Assembly (NCBI RefSeq): GCF_016718685.1
Contig: NZ_JADKCX010000002.1
Location: 1 to 64,000 of the forward strand
Length of the DNA stretch: 64,000 nucleotides
Source: Haliscomenobacter sp.
Lineage (GTDB): Bacteria > Bacteroidota > Bacteroidia > Chitinophagales > Saprospiraceae
Direction: 5' to 3'
A program made the translations under genes and the position numbers. The notes under the pieces are model-generated. The model saw only the letters and a list, made by a program, of their open reading frames with translations. It was not told the DNA's origin and did not search any database. Positions within the stretch are counted from its first letter, which is position 1; each line of letters starts with the position of its first letter. Below are positions 32,501 through 43,429 of the stretch, in pieces.

Positions 32501-35500
32501 TGGTTTACCATCCGAGTAACTGGAACCCCGCTACGGCTATTCAGCTTGGCGTGACCATGCTCAAAACGGTTAAACAGACCTTCATTCAGGATGGCGGTAC
32601 AACTTGTGCGGCTGTTGATCCTGTAGGCGCTTATTTTGTAGTGAGCCTCTGTCAGCAGACCTGTGGTGTAACTGCTGGTACACTCATTCCATACAGCCAA
32701 CCATGTTTGGACAACTGGGGTGAAGTGGAATTGAAAGCCTATGTAGGAACTCAGCCTAATGTACCTTCGGGTTATGTGATCCGCTATCTGCTCACCACAG
32801 GTGACAACAAGGTCATTTTGAAAGTGAGTAGCTCGCCTGTTTTTGAAGTGAACGCTACCGGGAAATACCGCATCCATACGCTGGTATACCATCCCAATAC
32901 GCTCAACTTTACCATTTATCTAGGCAATACGCTCCTCAGTCAACTCAACGCATTGTTGATTCAAGGTGGTGGAGCAGTATGTGCGGCCCTAGATCTTAAT
33001 GGTGCTTATTTTGACATTAAGGCTTGTACCACTTGCATCGTTTCAACGGGCAAACTAAAAGCCAAGGTGCCAAATTGCCTCACCCCTGGTGGAATCGTTA
33101 CCCTTTCCACTGAGGTGTTGATTGCGCCAACTGTACCTCAGGGTTGGACGGTGTGCTACGCCATAGTGAACAGCAATGGTGTCATTGTTGATGTAACCGA
33201 AAGCCCTTCAGTCATTGTTCGGCAACCAGGTACCTATTGCATGCATACTTTTGTCTTCCCTAATGCCCAATTTAACGTCAGCCGCATTATCGAAGGCACG
33301 ACAACGCTGAATCAGCTCAAGCTATGGTTGAACGACCTGTGTTCTGCAATTGATCTATCCGGGGTTTGTTTTACCGTTAACACTTGTACACCAACTTGCG
33401 ATGTATTCGTAGGTAAACTCAATCCACGTATCCCCAACTGTTTGCCAGTTGGCGGGATTTCAACCTTGATTGCTGACTTCACTACTGCCGCGGTAGTACC
33501 TACCGGATACACCATTTGCTACGCAATTGTCAAGAATGGTGTAATTGTAGATGTTACCGAGCAGCCAAGTGCGGTAGTACGCGCTACGGGGACTTATTGC
33601 ATGCATACCTTTATCTTCCCAACGGCGTATTTCAATGTTAATCGCATTATCGAGAACACAACTACGATCATTCAACTCAGCAATTGGTTGAATGACTACT
33701 GTGCTGCGATTGACCTGAATGGAGTATGCTTCAACGTTTTGGGTTGTACCAATACTTGTAATGTCGACGCGGGTAAAGTAAGTATTCCTACGAACCTACC
33801 CTGTTTGGTTGATTCCTTTAAGCTTTGTGTAAACATTGCTATTCCTCCATCCACACCGAGCGGATTTACCGTTTGTTATGCGATGGTTGACGATAAGGGC
33901 GTCATCGTAGACGTTGTTGAGGACAAATGTTTCTGGATTAAAAAGAAAGGCACTTATTGTGTACATGTCTTTGTATTCCGGGCATTGACTTTCAATCCAA
34001 ACCTCATCATTAAAGGGGTTACCAAGCTTTCCCAACTGAATACCTGGCTAACGGGTGGCAGTGTGTGTGGTCATGTAGACATGATTGGCGCTTGCTTTAC
34101 GGTCAAGGATTGTTTACCGTTATGTAACCCTACTACAGGCACCCTGGTTCCTGATTTGGAAGAGTGTCTGTCGATAGGTTATGCCTGGATTTCGGCAAAA
34201 CACCCTGCTGGTGGAGCCTCTTATATCCCTGCTGGATTTGCTCGCCGATATCTATTGGTTACGGCGGATAATGTCATTCGTCAAATCGAGCTTCAGCCTA
34301 AGTTTGGGGTTAACCAAACGGGTAGTTACCGGGTATTGACTTTGGTGTACGATCAAAATACCCTGCCCTTGAATAGCAACATCATCCTGGGCACAACTAC
34401 GGTTGCACAGCTCAATGCGAAGTTGATTCAGGGCGGTGGCGTAATTTGTGCAGCACTTGATTTGGTAGGAGCATCCTTCTACATTAAGTCATGTGTTTGT
34501 ACTGCTGATGCAGGTAGGCTCAAAACAAGTGGCGATGTCTGTTTGCCCAAAAATGGAGAGCTGCTGCTGACCGCCAGTACCCTCACGACCAGTACGGTCC
34601 CTGCTGGATATGCAATTCGTTATTTGCTGACCAAAGGTGCCAATAAAGTCATCATCGACTATGGTACAAACCCAAGCTTTAGCGTTGCTGAAACGGGTAC
34701 TTACCGCATCCACGTATTGGTGTTCAATCAAGCGACCTTCCCATTGGCCAATATTCAACTGAACGTGACCACAATCAACAGTTTGCGGGCACAGTTTATT
34801 GAAGGTGGTGGTGCAATTTGTGCCAGTGTTGAACCCACCGGGGCGGTCTTTGAAGTGGCACCATGCTATGTGCCTTGTGTAGTTACGCCAGGTAAACTGG
34901 TCGTCGTTGGTGAACCTTGTTTGGTGAACGGCCAAGGCATCTTCAGCGCTACCATATCCGTTGCACCGGTTGTACCAGCCGGGTATGTAGTTCGCTACAT
35001 CCTTACGAGTACGGATAACCGCGTTATCAGGGCCATTTCAAGTTCTCCATCCTTCTCGATTACTACTGCTGGACGTTACCGCATTCATACGCTGGTTTAT
35101 CTTCCCGGTACTTTGAACTTGAATGTAACCTTCGGTACAACCCAACTCAGCTTCATTTCCAACCAGATTACCGGAGATGTTTGTGCTGCGTTGGATACTA
35201 CGGGCGTATTGTTTGAGATTGCCAATTGCCAGCTGACCTGTGTAGCTTTTGCTGGTACGCTTAAACCGCTTTGGAGATACTTATATCGACTTTACCTGCT
35301 CGTTTGCGTGCTGTGACCAATATCCCACCAATTGTACCAGTGAATTACCAAATACGGTATTTGCTGGCAAGTGGTGAAATCAAGTCATTGAGCAAATTCA
35401 CACTCAGCCAGACTTTAACGTAAACAGCCAAGAAGCTTTAGGATTCATACCGTTTATGACCCGGCTACTTTTGCAATCAGATCAATTCAACTGGGTGTAA

Positions 35501-36591
35501 CCACAATTGCTGGCTTAAAAGCCCAACTCGCCAGTGGCCAAATTTGCGCTAGCCTGGATGATGTAGGTGTACGCTTTAAGACGGGTAAATGTTGTGTTCC
35601 AGGCATGTTGGGTATGATCAAACCTTTTGTAAATATGCCATGCATCCAGCAGGGAGCTTGTGCCTATGTGAAAATCCAATGGACGAAAGCACCCGTGATT
35701 CCACAAGGTTACAAGATCGTTTACCTGTTGAGTGCTCCGAACAGCAAGCTCATCAACGCTTATCATGAGAAGCCTGATTTCTTTTTGTGCAAAAGGGGAA
35801 AATACTTCTGCATCAGTTGATCTATAACCCAACGAGATCAATCCACATATTTGCGCTTGGGCAGGCCAATATCGATGACCTTGAAGAAAAGTTTGCATCT
35901 TATCCTTGTATCAATTTTGACAAGGATGGTTTCATGATTGACATTCGTGTGTGTTCAGGTTGTGGTATGATTATGGCTGGTCGTTTGGATCCGCAACCAA
36001 CGGAATGTTTCAAAGCTGGAGGCATTACCATCAAAGCGGATGTAGTTTCAATGAACATGTATGATGCACCATATGCGATAGATTACGTGTTGACTTCTGG
36101 AAACAGCCTGAACATTCTATCCGTTAGTGGTACGCCAGAATTCACGGTTAATCAGCTTGGTTCCTATCGAATTCATGCAGTGATTGTCAATCCATCCGAA
36201 GTGGCTGTTTCTAGGTTTTCAAATCTATACGATTTGATGAGCAAATTGAAGATGGGCGGAGGGAAATACTGCGGATTTGTTGAACTGAGTGGTGCAACCT
36301 TTGATGTCAACGATTGTAAATAGATTTGGGGCAGTACCAACAACCGAGGCCTATCCGAATCCAACAACCGATCGGGTAAAACTGGTTTTCAAAGATCCCA
36401 AACTGGTAGATGAAGCTGGTATTTCTGTTGAGGTGCTCAACATTAATGGCCGTATCATCAACCGTGAGAAATTTGATGCAGGCGTTACCGAAGGCGAATT
36501 AGATATGAAATCACTACCTTCTGGCCTTTACCTCATCCGTGTAATGCGGAGCGGGCAAGCACCAGAGTTGATCCGTATCAATAAGATGTAA
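29551..36591 (+). CDS. Giant secreted protein with about 18 cysteine-bounded repeats and T9SS sorting domain
   Basis: About 2,350 residues. The ATG at 29551 is chosen because it starts a signal peptide (LKHLLPVLLLLVGIPVFAQ); the frame opens earlier at 29464 without one. I count 18 repeats of about 120-127 residues. Each starts near C-x(4-8)-AGTLKP, goes through VPxGYxxRYLLTxGD, TGxYRIHTLVYxP and LIQGGGxxCAALDLxGAxFxV, and ends in Cys. Four or more cysteines per repeat suggest disulfide-linked beta domains. Repeats 10-12 form a subtype (CYAIV, GTYCMHTF) with extra cysteines. A C-terminal T9SS type A-like domain (YPNPTTDRVKLVF ... SGLYLIRV) is encoded from about 36320. Frame breaks lie near 35265, 35395, 35445, 35805 and 36318. 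I know no named domain for the repeat. A surface adhesin or matrix role is inference. Confidence 0.85.
29686..36320 (+). repeat. About 18 diverged tandem repeats of 360-380 bp
   Basis: The DNA encoding the repeats is itself periodic, with recurring stretches around the TACCGCATTCATACG (YRIHT) and GGTGGTG (QGGG) positions. The copies are clearly homologous in protein but diverged in DNA, so expansion is old rather than recent. Repeats near 33050-34110 form a separate subgroup. Confidence 0.8.
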
Positions 36592-36600
36592 GTAGCTCAG

Positions 36601-36680
36601 GGGTTCGTAAGTTCGAGGGTTCGTTGTTCGAGGGTAAAGTTAACCCTCGAACTCCCGAACCCCCGAACCTTCGAACCCTT
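36601..36680. repeat. Phrase hairpin, GTTCGGGG family (copy 2)
   Basis: The left arm is GGGTTCGTAAGTTCGAGGG and further units, the right arm AACCCTCGAACTCCCGAACC and further units, with the centre GAGGGTAAAGTTAACCCTC. It starts nine bases after the stop of the giant repeat gene. A short T run (CTTACTTTTTT) follows, so this copy could also end transcription. Confidence 0.88.
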
Positions 36681-36752
36681 ACTTTTTTACCTTCCCGCAC
36701 ACTATAAAAACACTACCTTCGTGCTTGTTTTTTCATCTAATCCATCAGCACG

Positions 36753-37523
36753 ATGACACTGCACATTTTGAAAGTCGGCGGCAAAGTCATTGATGATTTA
36801 GCCTTATTGCGACCCATTCTGGAATCTTTTCTACAAAAAGAAGGCAAAAAAATTATTGTACACGGTGGAGGTAAAAAGGCCTCTGAACTCAGTGAAAAAC
36901 TCGGCATTGCGGTACAAATGGTCAATGGTCGGCGCATCACAGACGCGGCTTCTCTCGAAGTGGCGACGATGGTTTATGCTGGCCTTTTTAACAAGCAAAT
37001 TGTTGCGCTGCTCCAATCTTTAGGCGGCAATGCACTAGGTTTAAGTGGCGCAGACGGCAATGTCATTTTGGCCCATCGCCGCCCGGTCAAAGAAATTGAT
37101 TATGGTTTTGTAGGGGATTTGGATGCCATCAATGCTCCAGCTATCCAGCGCTTGCTGAGTGCCGAATTCACCCCGGTTTTTTGTGCCATTACCCACGATG
37201 GACAAGGTCAGCTACTCAATACCAATGCAGATACCATCGCTTCAAGTTTGGCTACGGCCATGTCTGCGCTTTACGAAGTGAAATTGTATTTATGCCTCGA
37301 TAAAAATGGAGTTTTGGCCAACCCAGCAGACGATAATTCGGTAATTCCCAGCATGAATGCAACAGATTATGAGCGGTTCAAAGCAGAGGGTGTGGTGTAT
37401 GCAGGAATGCTACCCAAACTCGACAATGCATTCGATGCCTTGCGACAAGGAGTAAAACAGGTGATCATTTGTGGCCCGGATTCGATATGTCAGGGTGGAG
37501 GTACAGTTATTTATGCCCCTTGA
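36753..37523 (+). CDS. argB: Acetylglutamate kinase
   Basis: 256-residue amino-acid kinase that phosphorylates N-acetylglutamate (or the N-succinyl form used by some Bacteroidota) in arginine synthesis. The family markers are present: N-terminal LKVGGKVIDD, the substrate/ATP loop IVHGGGKKASE near residue 34, LGGNALGLSGADG, and the NTNADTIASSLATA segment near 155. Length is usual. It heads a plus-strand set argB-argE-argH, each gene separated by a short gap. A weak -7-like TACCTTCG is seen about 50 bases upstream. argC, argD, argF-like and argG are not in the window. Confidence 0.95.
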   Translation: MTLHILKVGGKVIDDLALLRPILESFLQKEGKKIIVHGGGKKASELSEKLGIAVQMVNGRRITDAASLEVATMVYAGLFNKQIVALLQSLGGNALGLSGADGNVILAHRRPVKEIDYGFVGDLDAINAPAIQRLLSAEFTPVFCAITHDGQGQLLNTNADTIASSLATAMSALYEVKLYLCLDKNGVLANPADDNSVIPSMNATDYERFKAEGVVYAGMLPKLDNAFDALRQGVKQVIICGPDSICQGGGTVIYAP

Positions 37524-37590
37524 TTTATTCTCAAATGTCAAACGCCAAGGCTTACAGAACGAAGTAACCTAAAAAAGTATCAACTCTGCT

Positions 37591-37598
37591 TATCTTTG
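37591..37598 (+). promoter_or_regulatory. Candidate -7 element before argE
   Basis: TATCTTTG matches TAnnTTTG exactly and lies 19 bases before the ATG at 37618, a normal distance for a start point near 37605. No TTG is found about 20 bases upstream. It suggests that argE may be transcribed apart from argB. Confidence 0.4.
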
Positions 37599-37617
37599 CC
37601 GCCGATAAACGCAAAAA

Positions 37618-38669
37618 ATGAGTGTAGCGGATTCGGCCATAGATTTGTTGAAATTTTTAATTGCTACGCCTTCTTTTTCCAAAAAGAGGACGAAGCTGCT
37701 CAGCAAGTAGCTGATTTTTTTAAGGAAAGGAATATTCCTTATACCCGTAAATTGAACAACATCTGGGCACGCAACCGCTATTGGGACAAGGACAAACCCA
37801 CCCTTTTACTCAATTCACACATCGATACGGTAAAGCCTGCAAATGGGTGGCAACGCGACCCCTTTCATCCTGGAATTGAAGCGGAGGATATTTTGTATGG
37901 CTTGGGCAGTAATGATGCAGGTGGACCATTGGTGGCACTTATCGCCACTTTTCTGCATTTTTATGAGCGTGAGGATCTCCCCGTCAATCTCATCATGGCG
38001 GCTACCGCCGAAGAAGAAATCTCCGGAGCGCAGGGCATTGCTAGCGTGATTCCTGAATTAGGCGCCGTAGATTTTGCAATTGTGGGGGAACCGACTCAGA
38101 TGAGGATGGCGATTGCGGAAAAAGGGTTGATGGTGGTTGATGGCGAAGCAAAGGGGGTATCCGGTCATGCCGCCCGGGAGGAAGGACTGAACGCGTTATA
38201 CCTTGCACTGGATGACATCCAAGTCATCCGGAACCTGGAACTGGATCGCATCTCGTCCTTACTGGGCAAAGTGAAAATGACCGTGACCCAAATCGAGGCG
38301 GGCAAACAACACAATGTCGTGCCCGATTCCTGCCGTTTTGTGATTGACGTACGCACCAACGAGTGTTACCGCAATGAGGAGGTGTTCGAAATCCTCCAAT
38401 CACAGTTGCAATCGGAATTAAAACCTCGTTCATTTCGGCTCAATTCTTCGGGGATCGCCCTCGAACACCCCTTGGTACAAAGCGGCTTGAACCTGGGCTT
38501 GTCTTACTTTGGCTCACCTACACTGTCGGATCAGGCTTTGATGCCCTTTCCCTCCTTAAAAATTGGCCCTGGAGATTCAGCACGTTCTCATACTGCGGAT
38601 GAATACATTCGCTTGAGTGAAATTCGGGAGGGAATCGAGACTTATATACGTTTGATTGAAGGGATTTAA
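37618..38669 (+). CDS. argE: M20-family deacylase (acetylornithine/acetylcitrulline deacetylase type), frameshifted
   Basis: Zinc-dependent M20 amidohydrolase that removes the N-acyl group in arginine synthesis. In Bacteroidota this step can act on the citrulline derivative. The ATG at 37618 gives MSVADSAIDLLKFLIATPSFS; the frame then breaks in the A5 run at 37681-37685, and one more A joins it to EDEAAQQVADFFKERNI. Visible metal-site motifs are NSHIDTVKP (HxD), GSNDAGGPL, ATAEEEISGA (EE) and VGEPTQMR, with HNVVPDSCRFVIDVR in the dimer domain. The product is about 350 residues. It sits between argB and argH and is followed after one base by a phrase hairpin. Confidence 0.88.
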
Positions 38670-38670
38670 A

Positions 38671-38738
38671 GTTCGAGGTTCGAGGGTTCGGGGGTTCGGG
38701 GTTCGAGGGAACCCTCGAACCCCCGAACCCCCGAACCC
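38671..38738. repeat. Phrase hairpin, GTTCGGGG family (copy 3)
   Basis: Units GTTCGAGG, TTCGAGGG, TTCGGGGG and TTCGGGG fill the left arm (38671-38709). The right arm (38710-38738) is the near-perfect complement, with no loop bases at the centre (TTCGAGGGAACCCTCGAA). It begins one base after the argE stop and ends 14 bases before the argH ATG. Confidence 0.92.
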
Positions 38739-38752
38739 ATAAACCCAAAAAA

Positions 38753-40084
38753 ATGAAACTTTGGCAAAAAAACATCACCGCCTGGTCGGAAGTAGAGACC
38801 TTCACGGTAGGTCGTGATCAGGAAATGGACCTATACCTGGCACCTTTTGATATCATGGGCTCATTGGCGCACATTGAGATGTTGTGCAGCATTGGTTTAT
38901 TGGAAAAAGAGGAGTACTCGGCTCTCGCAGCGGCATTGCGCCAATTGTACAAAGATGCCATTGCCGGTAATTTTGTGATTGAAGAAGGTGTAGAAGACGT
39001 ACACTCACAAGTAGAAATGTTGCTCACGCGGATGCTGGGCGACATGGGTAAAAAAATCCACAGCGGGCGTTCGCGCAACGATCAGGTCTTGGTGGATTTG
39101 CGCTTGTTTTTGCGGGCAGAAATTGAAGCACTTTCTATCCAAATCGGGGAACTGTTTGCCGTGTTGCAAACCCTCTCCGAAAAACACAAGGGAGTTTTAC
39201 TGCCAGGGTATACCCACTTACAAGTGGCGATGGTGTCATCTTTTGGACTTTGGCTGGGTGCTTACGCCGAATCTTTGGTCGATGACTTGCGGCAATTTCA
39301 AAGCGCGTATCAGATCATCAACCAAAATCCGCTGGGGTCTGCGGCAGGATATGGTTCATCGTTTCCACTCAATCGGCGCATGACTACCGAGTTATTGGGC
39401 TTTGCCGATCTGAATTACAACGTGGTACATGCCCAAATGGGGCGTGGCAAAACCGAGTTGTTTCTGGCTTTTGCCTTGTCTGGGTTGGGTCATACCTTGA
39501 ATAAACTCTCGATGGATGTGGTGCTGTACCTGAATCAAAACTTTGCTTTCCTCAGTTTTCCGGACGAATTGACTACCGGATCCAGCATCATGCCCCACAA
39601 AAAGAACCCCGATGTGTTTGAATTGCTGCGGGCAAAAAGCACCCAGTTGGCGGCTCTACCGCAACAGGTGAGTTTGTTGACGGGCAATCTTCTGAGCGGC
39701 TACCATCGCGATTTTCAATTGCTGAAGGAAGTCATTTTTCCAGCTATTGAAACGGCAAAAAGTTGCCTGAGTATGCTGTGTTTTGCTTTGCCACAAATGA
39801 AGCCTAAAACAAATATTCTGGACGATGACAAATACAAATACCTCTACTCCGTAGAAGTGGTCAATCAACTCGCCTTGGAAGGCGTACCCTTCCGGGATGC
39901 CTACCGCCAGGTTGGGCACGACATTGAAAATGGGACATTTAACCCAGACCGAACCTTGAATCATACTCATGAAGGCAGCCTTGGAAACTTGTGTACAGCC
40001 GAAATTCGGCAGAAACGGGAGCGAGTCTGGAGTGGGTTTGGGTTTGAAGGGGTGAATGAGCGGATAGAACAATTGTTGAAATAG
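38753..40084 (+). CDS. argH: Argininosuccinate lyase
   Basis: 443-residue lyase of the fumarase/aspartase superfamily that splits argininosuccinate into arginine and fumarate. The superfamily signature GSSIMPHKKNPD is present near residue 280. Also visible are the VEDVHSQVEMLLTRMLGD segment, SGRSRNDQV near 104, and the PGYTHLQVA motif near 150 that carries the catalytic histidine. Length is usual. It is the last gene of the argB-argE-argH set and ends in a compact terminator hairpin. Confidence 0.96.
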   Translation: MKLWQKNITAWSEVETFTVGRDQEMDLYLAPFDIMGSLAHIEMLCSIGLLEKEEYSALAAALRQLYKDAIAGNFVIEEGVEDVHSQVEMLLTRMLGDMGKKIHSGRSRNDQVLVDLRLFLRAEIEALSIQIGELFAVLQTLSEKHKGVLLPGYTHLQVAMVSSFGLWLGAYAESLVDDLRQFQSAYQIINQNPLGSAAGYGSSFPLNRRMTTELLGFADLNYNVVHAQMGRGKTELFLAFALSGLGHTLNKLSMDVVLYLNQNFAFLSFPDELTTGSSIMPHKKNPDVFELLRAKSTQLAALPQQVSLLTGNLLSGYHRDFQLLKEVIFPAIETAKSCLSMLCFALPQMKPKTNILDDDKYKYLYSVEVVNQLALEGVPFRDAYRQVGHDIENGTFNPDRTLNHTHEGSLGNLCTAEIRQKRERVWSGFGFEGVNERIEQLLK

Positions 40085-40092
40085 AGCAATTG

Positions 40093-40127
40093 AAAAAGGG
40101 CCATGGAAACTTTCCACAGCCCTTCTT
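40093..40127. terminator. Terminator after argH
   Basis: Stem-loop AAGGGC-CA-TGGAAA-C-TTTCCA-CA-GCCCTT, with T-containing sequence after it on the plus strand and an A run before it that gives U on the minus strand. It lies between the stops of argH (40084) and the convergent metalloprotease (40147). Confidence 0.65.
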
Positions 40128-40146
40128 AAATATAATCAGGAAGAAC

Positions 40147-42623
40147 TTATAATTGGCCGCTTATTACAACCACTCTACCGGATAGTTTTAACTTCTCGTC
40201 ACCAACTTTGTACAAATAAGTCCCTGCTGGTAAGCCAGCAGTGTCCAAATCGAACGAATGTTCACCATAAGTGGCTACATTCAAACGTTGGGTACGGATC
40301 AGTTTACCATATAAGTCAAACACTTCCAAATCGTGTTGACCTGCGGGCCAGGCACTGAGGTTTACCTGAGCTTTGGTGTTGGTGTTGGTTGGATTGGGAT
40401 AAATGACTACGGCTGGTTTGTTTTCCAGAACATTAGCGCCGAAACCTGCACCTTGGGTCTCGGGTTGTTGGAACGTAGGACAAGGCGTATTCTCGTAAAT
40501 CCGCACATTGCGGAATTGCGACTCACTGGTATAAGGGGCAGCATCCATATCGGCAGCAAAGAACAAGCGGGTGGTGGCACCCGTATAGAACTGGCCTACC
40601 TTGATGGTGTACTTTTTCCAGGCACTATTGCCTTCATAATTGCGGTAATTGGTGATCCCCCAGGTCTGGTTGCCCCAAAGCTGGAAGGTGTATGGCGCAG
40701 AGATGTTGTCGTCATCGTCAAAACCAAACCCATGAATTTCCCCTTGTAATGTAGAGCGGAATTCAAATTCAATGTAGGTATTGGCGGTAATGTTGTAGCT
40801 AATTGGAACGGCTTTCCAGGCGTTGTTTTTGATCGTCAGGGCTTTCCCCGCCTCGGTAACCGTTGCGGTACCCCCATCTTGTGAACCACCAAAAGAAATG
40901 GGTGGCGTTTTGATGAAGTCAATGTTCGTACAAGTGGCTCCGCTTGGCGGAGGAGGATTGTTGCCTCCGGGAGCTTGTACACAGAAGTTGGTCAATGACT
41001 CTTTGGTGAATTGCCCACCTTGCGCAATCACAATGTTGTTGGCGTCTTGTAATTTGAATGCACCATTGCCATAGGTACAACAAATGCCATCGCCAATTTT
41101 ATCCAGAATCCGCAACTTGTAACAACCATAAGGTAGACAAAGCTTTTTTTGTACAATTTGCCCCGAGGTTTTATCCACATAAGGCCCGCCTTTGTCTACG
41201 GCTACACCAGCCGGATTGAGAATTTCCCAGGTGGTTTCGCTACCAAACAAATCAAGGGTCAGGGTAAACGTAACATTGCCACAAGTGGCGCCACTACCTC
41301 CACCAGAAGGAGGAGGAGAAGGAGGAGGAGTGGTGGTGCATGCTTGCAAACAACTGGCGGCAGCAATCCGACTGCGGATCAGGTTACCGGGTTGTTGCCC
41401 AAAACCTTGAGCGTAGTTGATCCCTACCTTGTTCATATGGCAATAAGACATTACCGTTCCACCAGCTGTTGGGGCCGTTACTGAAGCTGCGCAATTGCCT
41501 TCGGTAAAACCGGGACAAGCATCCAAAGCCGTATTGTTGCCATTCCAAACACAAGCATGGGTATGCTGTGAACCTAGAATATGCCCCAATTCGTGTGCAA
41601 CCACCATCGTTGTAAAGGAAAAGTAGGTACAGCAGAGAAGGTTTTGCCAATACCTGAATAGCCCATTTTAAACGAGGTATATGGCCGACACAACCCGTCC
41701 ACAACCGCAATACCTCCGTTGCCCCGGTAAGACAGCAACATACCAGCATCGCCATTAAAGGTGGAGCGGGTTCGCTGAAATTGAGTCAATAAACTATAAG
41801 TGTCGGAGCCAGAATAAGGACTGGTCGTGTTCCAAAGGAAAATTTGTGAAAGCGTGATACTAATGTTTTCATTGGCATAAAGGGTGGCTACCTGGTTGAA
41901 TACACTGGTGATGTAGTTGGAAGCACCAGTTTGTCCACCCTTGTCAACAAATACGTCATTGTCTACTTCCAGGTATACCCTTACACAAGATGCTGCTGCA
42001 CGCAACTCCCCGCCACTGTTGAGTTCTTCAGCAGTGTACCCCCGCCCACTGTCGGGGGTTTGGCAATGAAATTCTGGATGATCCGCCATTTTGCTGTCCT
42101 CATGCAAGAGGTGCAATCTGGGGTTACTTCCCTTGTAACGGCCCAGTATTTGATTACCGTTTTCAGGAGTACTGATGACCCCGGAAATCTCATCACCAAA
42201 TACACTAATGGCGACCACTGATCCTGGGTAATCTTTGATGACACCACGGTAGTGGATGCCTTCATCCAATTCGTGCAATACCATAGGATTGCTGGCCAAC
42301 ACAATGCTGAAATCAGCAGCAAAGAGGTTTACCTGTACCAGTTCCAGTTCGTAGGTATCGTCGGCGCCAGCAGGCAGCGGGAGGGTCATGGCTTTGGGCC
42401 GATCAAGTAGCAGCCCTCGCAAGTCTTCCGACCGCAAGGACAGCCACTGAGCGTTTACAGCGTCTCCGTCGCGTAAATCGGGGGCACGATCAAATAGTTT
42501 GTAATTGACAAACTTGGAGCGACTGCTTTTCTGAGCTGATACCAGCTCTGCGGGACGTAAAGATAGTTGTGCATGGACTATGGACAAAGCCATAGCCATC
42601 GCCAGCGTAAGTAAGGTTCTCAT
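40147..42623 (-). CDS. Secreted reprolysin-like metzincin protease with T9SS sorting domain, frameshifted
   Basis: About 820 residues. Signal peptide MRTLLTLAMAMALSIVHAQ, a propeptide-like region, then an M12B/reprolysin-type catalytic domain with the metzincin zinc site HELGHILGSQHTH and a downstream SYCHM Met-turn-like segment. A proline-rich linker (TTTPPPSPPPSGGG) follows. Next is a cysteine-containing beta domain (CLPYGCYKLRILDKIGDGICC), a second sandwich domain, and a C-terminal T9SS type A domain (VVIYPNPTNTNTKAQVNL ... GTYLYKVGDEKLKLSGRVVV). One frame break lies near 41612, just before the zinc motif. A close paralogue is the next gene on the same strand. It probably degrades extracellular protein. 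Confidence 0.88.
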
Positions 42624-42662
42624 GGCGTGAATCGGTTTTTGGTAAAACTTTTAAGGTTACTA

Positions 42663-42691
42663 CAAATAAATACGACTGGCCAGTACACCAA
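42663..42691 (-). promoter_or_regulatory. Candidate promoter of the first metalloprotease gene
   Basis: On the minus strand TTG (42691-42689), an 18-base spacer and TTTATTTG (42670-42663), differing from TAnnTTTG at one base. It lies 40 bases before the ATG at 42623. Confidence 0.35.
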
Positions 42692-43372
42692 GTCGCTGGT
42701 TTTCTCAAAGTGTGTTAATCCCCTGTTTGTAAAGATTGATTACCGATTGCTCAAGACAAAGCAATTTATGGGCTGAAAGAAACAAAGACGTCTTGTTTGT
42801 GTGAGATTACAACTGTTAATTGGCGCGGCAAGTTTAAGGTGTCCTTGGACTAGCGCTGTGTTTGGGAAGGAATTTGCAGTTTATAACTCCATCCCAGTGG
42901 TTTGGATTGTGCGTAAAACAAAAAAAATATAAATCTTTTTCTGTTTTGTACGGCAAAGATAAGGCTATTGATCAAAAAAACAACCCTTCAGCCAATTGAA
43001 GCTGAATCCGGAGGTGAAACTGACAATTTTCTGACGGAATTGTGTCAAGTAGGGCTTTGCCGATTGGCAAAGCCCTCAAATGAGTAACCTTAAAAAACAA
43101 TTCACGCCTTATAAGGATTTTATAAAGCCGAATAGTAATAGAAACCGCCCACCATCGCCATAAATGGCGCAAGGTAATTTCATAATGAGTTGAACATGAC
43201 CGAATTGGCCATGTCAATGTGCAGTTTTTGGGAGGATGGTCAATCAGAATTATTTACCAGCCCGCGAGTTGATTGTGGGTTGGAGTTACCCGGGATGTAT
43301 AGAAAACAAGCCCAAAATAATACAGATTTTTTTTTGACGCAAGTTTTACATTCACAGACTTGTAACTTGGAC
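42692..43372. other. Gap of about 680 bases without a convincing gene
   Basis: Lies between the paralogous metalloprotease genes. One perfect 11-bp hairpin at 43051-43076 is described separately. The open frames in this stretch have no hydrophobic leader or family motif that I recognise, so they are not called. Confidence 0.5.
43051..43076. other. Isolated perfect hairpin in the gap between protease genes
   Basis: AGGGCTTTGCC and GGCAAAGCCCT pair over 11 bases with the four-base loop GATT. There is no T run on either side, so it is a weak terminator at best. It could belong to a small RNA or an untranslated leader. Confidence 0.5.
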
Positions 43373-43407
43373 AAAAAAAGGCAGGACTTCGGTCCTGCCT
43401 TTTTTTG
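43373..43407. terminator. Strong intrinsic terminator of the second metalloprotease gene
   Basis: AAAAAAAGGCAGGAC and GTCCTGCCTTTTTTT pair perfectly around a tiny TTCG-type loop. The A run on the plus strand gives the U run for minus-strand transcription ending after the stop at 43430. Confidence 0.9.
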
Positions 43408-43429
43408 TTACAAACAACATTCAGGTCTT

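Noticed and set aside
42972..43217. Minus-strand open frame of 81 codons in the gap between protease genes
   Set aside because: It has no leader, no motif and odd composition, and it crosses a perfect hairpin.
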